Under the pieces are notes generated by a model that was not told the DNA's origin, made no database searches, and saw only the letters and a program-made list of their open reading frames with translations. Below, piece by piece: positions 27,105-27,139 of a DNA stretch of 27,139 nucleotides. Position numbers and translations under genes: made by a program. The DNA is from JBHEKP01 sp041859375 (GTDB lineage: Bacteria; Hydrogenedentota; Hydrogenedentia; Hydrogenedentales; CAITNO01), in the NCBI GenBank assembly GCA_041859375.1, contig JBHEKP010000369.1, positions 1-27,139 of the forward strand. The letters are read 5' to 3'. Every line of letters starts with the position of its first letter. Within the stretch, counting starts at the first letter, position 1.

Positions 27105-27139
27105 TACCCCCGCACCGTCACGGGCGCGCGCCGGAAACC

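Overview
The window is a GC-rich bacterial chromosome segment with about 21 genes, packed closely and mostly in short operons. Gene content suggests an uncultured heterotroph from the Planctomycetes/PVC-like or Hydrogenedentota-like part of the tree. The signs are Tat-exported Gfo/Idh/MocA oxidoreductases, a DUF1080 (3-keto-disaccharide hydrolase) protein, two large secreted c-type heme proteins resembling the hydrazine synthase alpha subunit, and an NPCBM module. This placement is an inference from gene families, not a phylogeny.

Positions 1-16660 are all on the minus strand. From right to left they hold: a hybrid histidine kinase and an HD-GYP response regulator with overlapping ends; a secreted six-hairpin glycosidase-like protein; a probable operon of a TerB/DUF697 protein, a stand-alone Smr protein and a DUF554 membrane protein; then a four-gene operon with a clear promoter (7474-7502) and terminator (3253-3292) encoding a DUF1080 protein, a membrane-anchored alpha/beta hydrolase and two Tat-exported Gfo/Idh/MocA proteins. 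A separate promoter (3203-3231) drives a large NPCBM plus HzsA-like heme protein that runs off the left edge.

From 16797 most genes are on the plus strand: a second HzsA-like protein divergent from the kinase, an Rrf2 regulator, a class III aminotransferase followed by a HAD phosphatase, an exported FKBP-type prolyl isomerase with a strong terminator, a YheT-like hydrolase on the minus strand, divergent pilT, a VapBC-type toxin-antitoxin pair, and the ribosomal genes rplJ and rplL behind an L10 leader with an attenuator.

The most coherent biology is in the left half: an exported sugar-oxidising system (DUF1080, Gfo/Idh pair, hydrolase, glycosidase) beside secreted heme proteins, one with a carbohydrate-binding-type module. 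A link between sugar oxidation and heme electron transfer is a hypothesis. The kinase and HD-GYP pair form a complete-looking phosphorelay to cyclic-di-GMP breakdown. No tRNA, rRNA, CRISPR array, insertion sequence or phage gene was seen. The only gene-free stretch over 300 bases (25768-26108) is explained by the rplJ promoter, L10 leader and attenuator.
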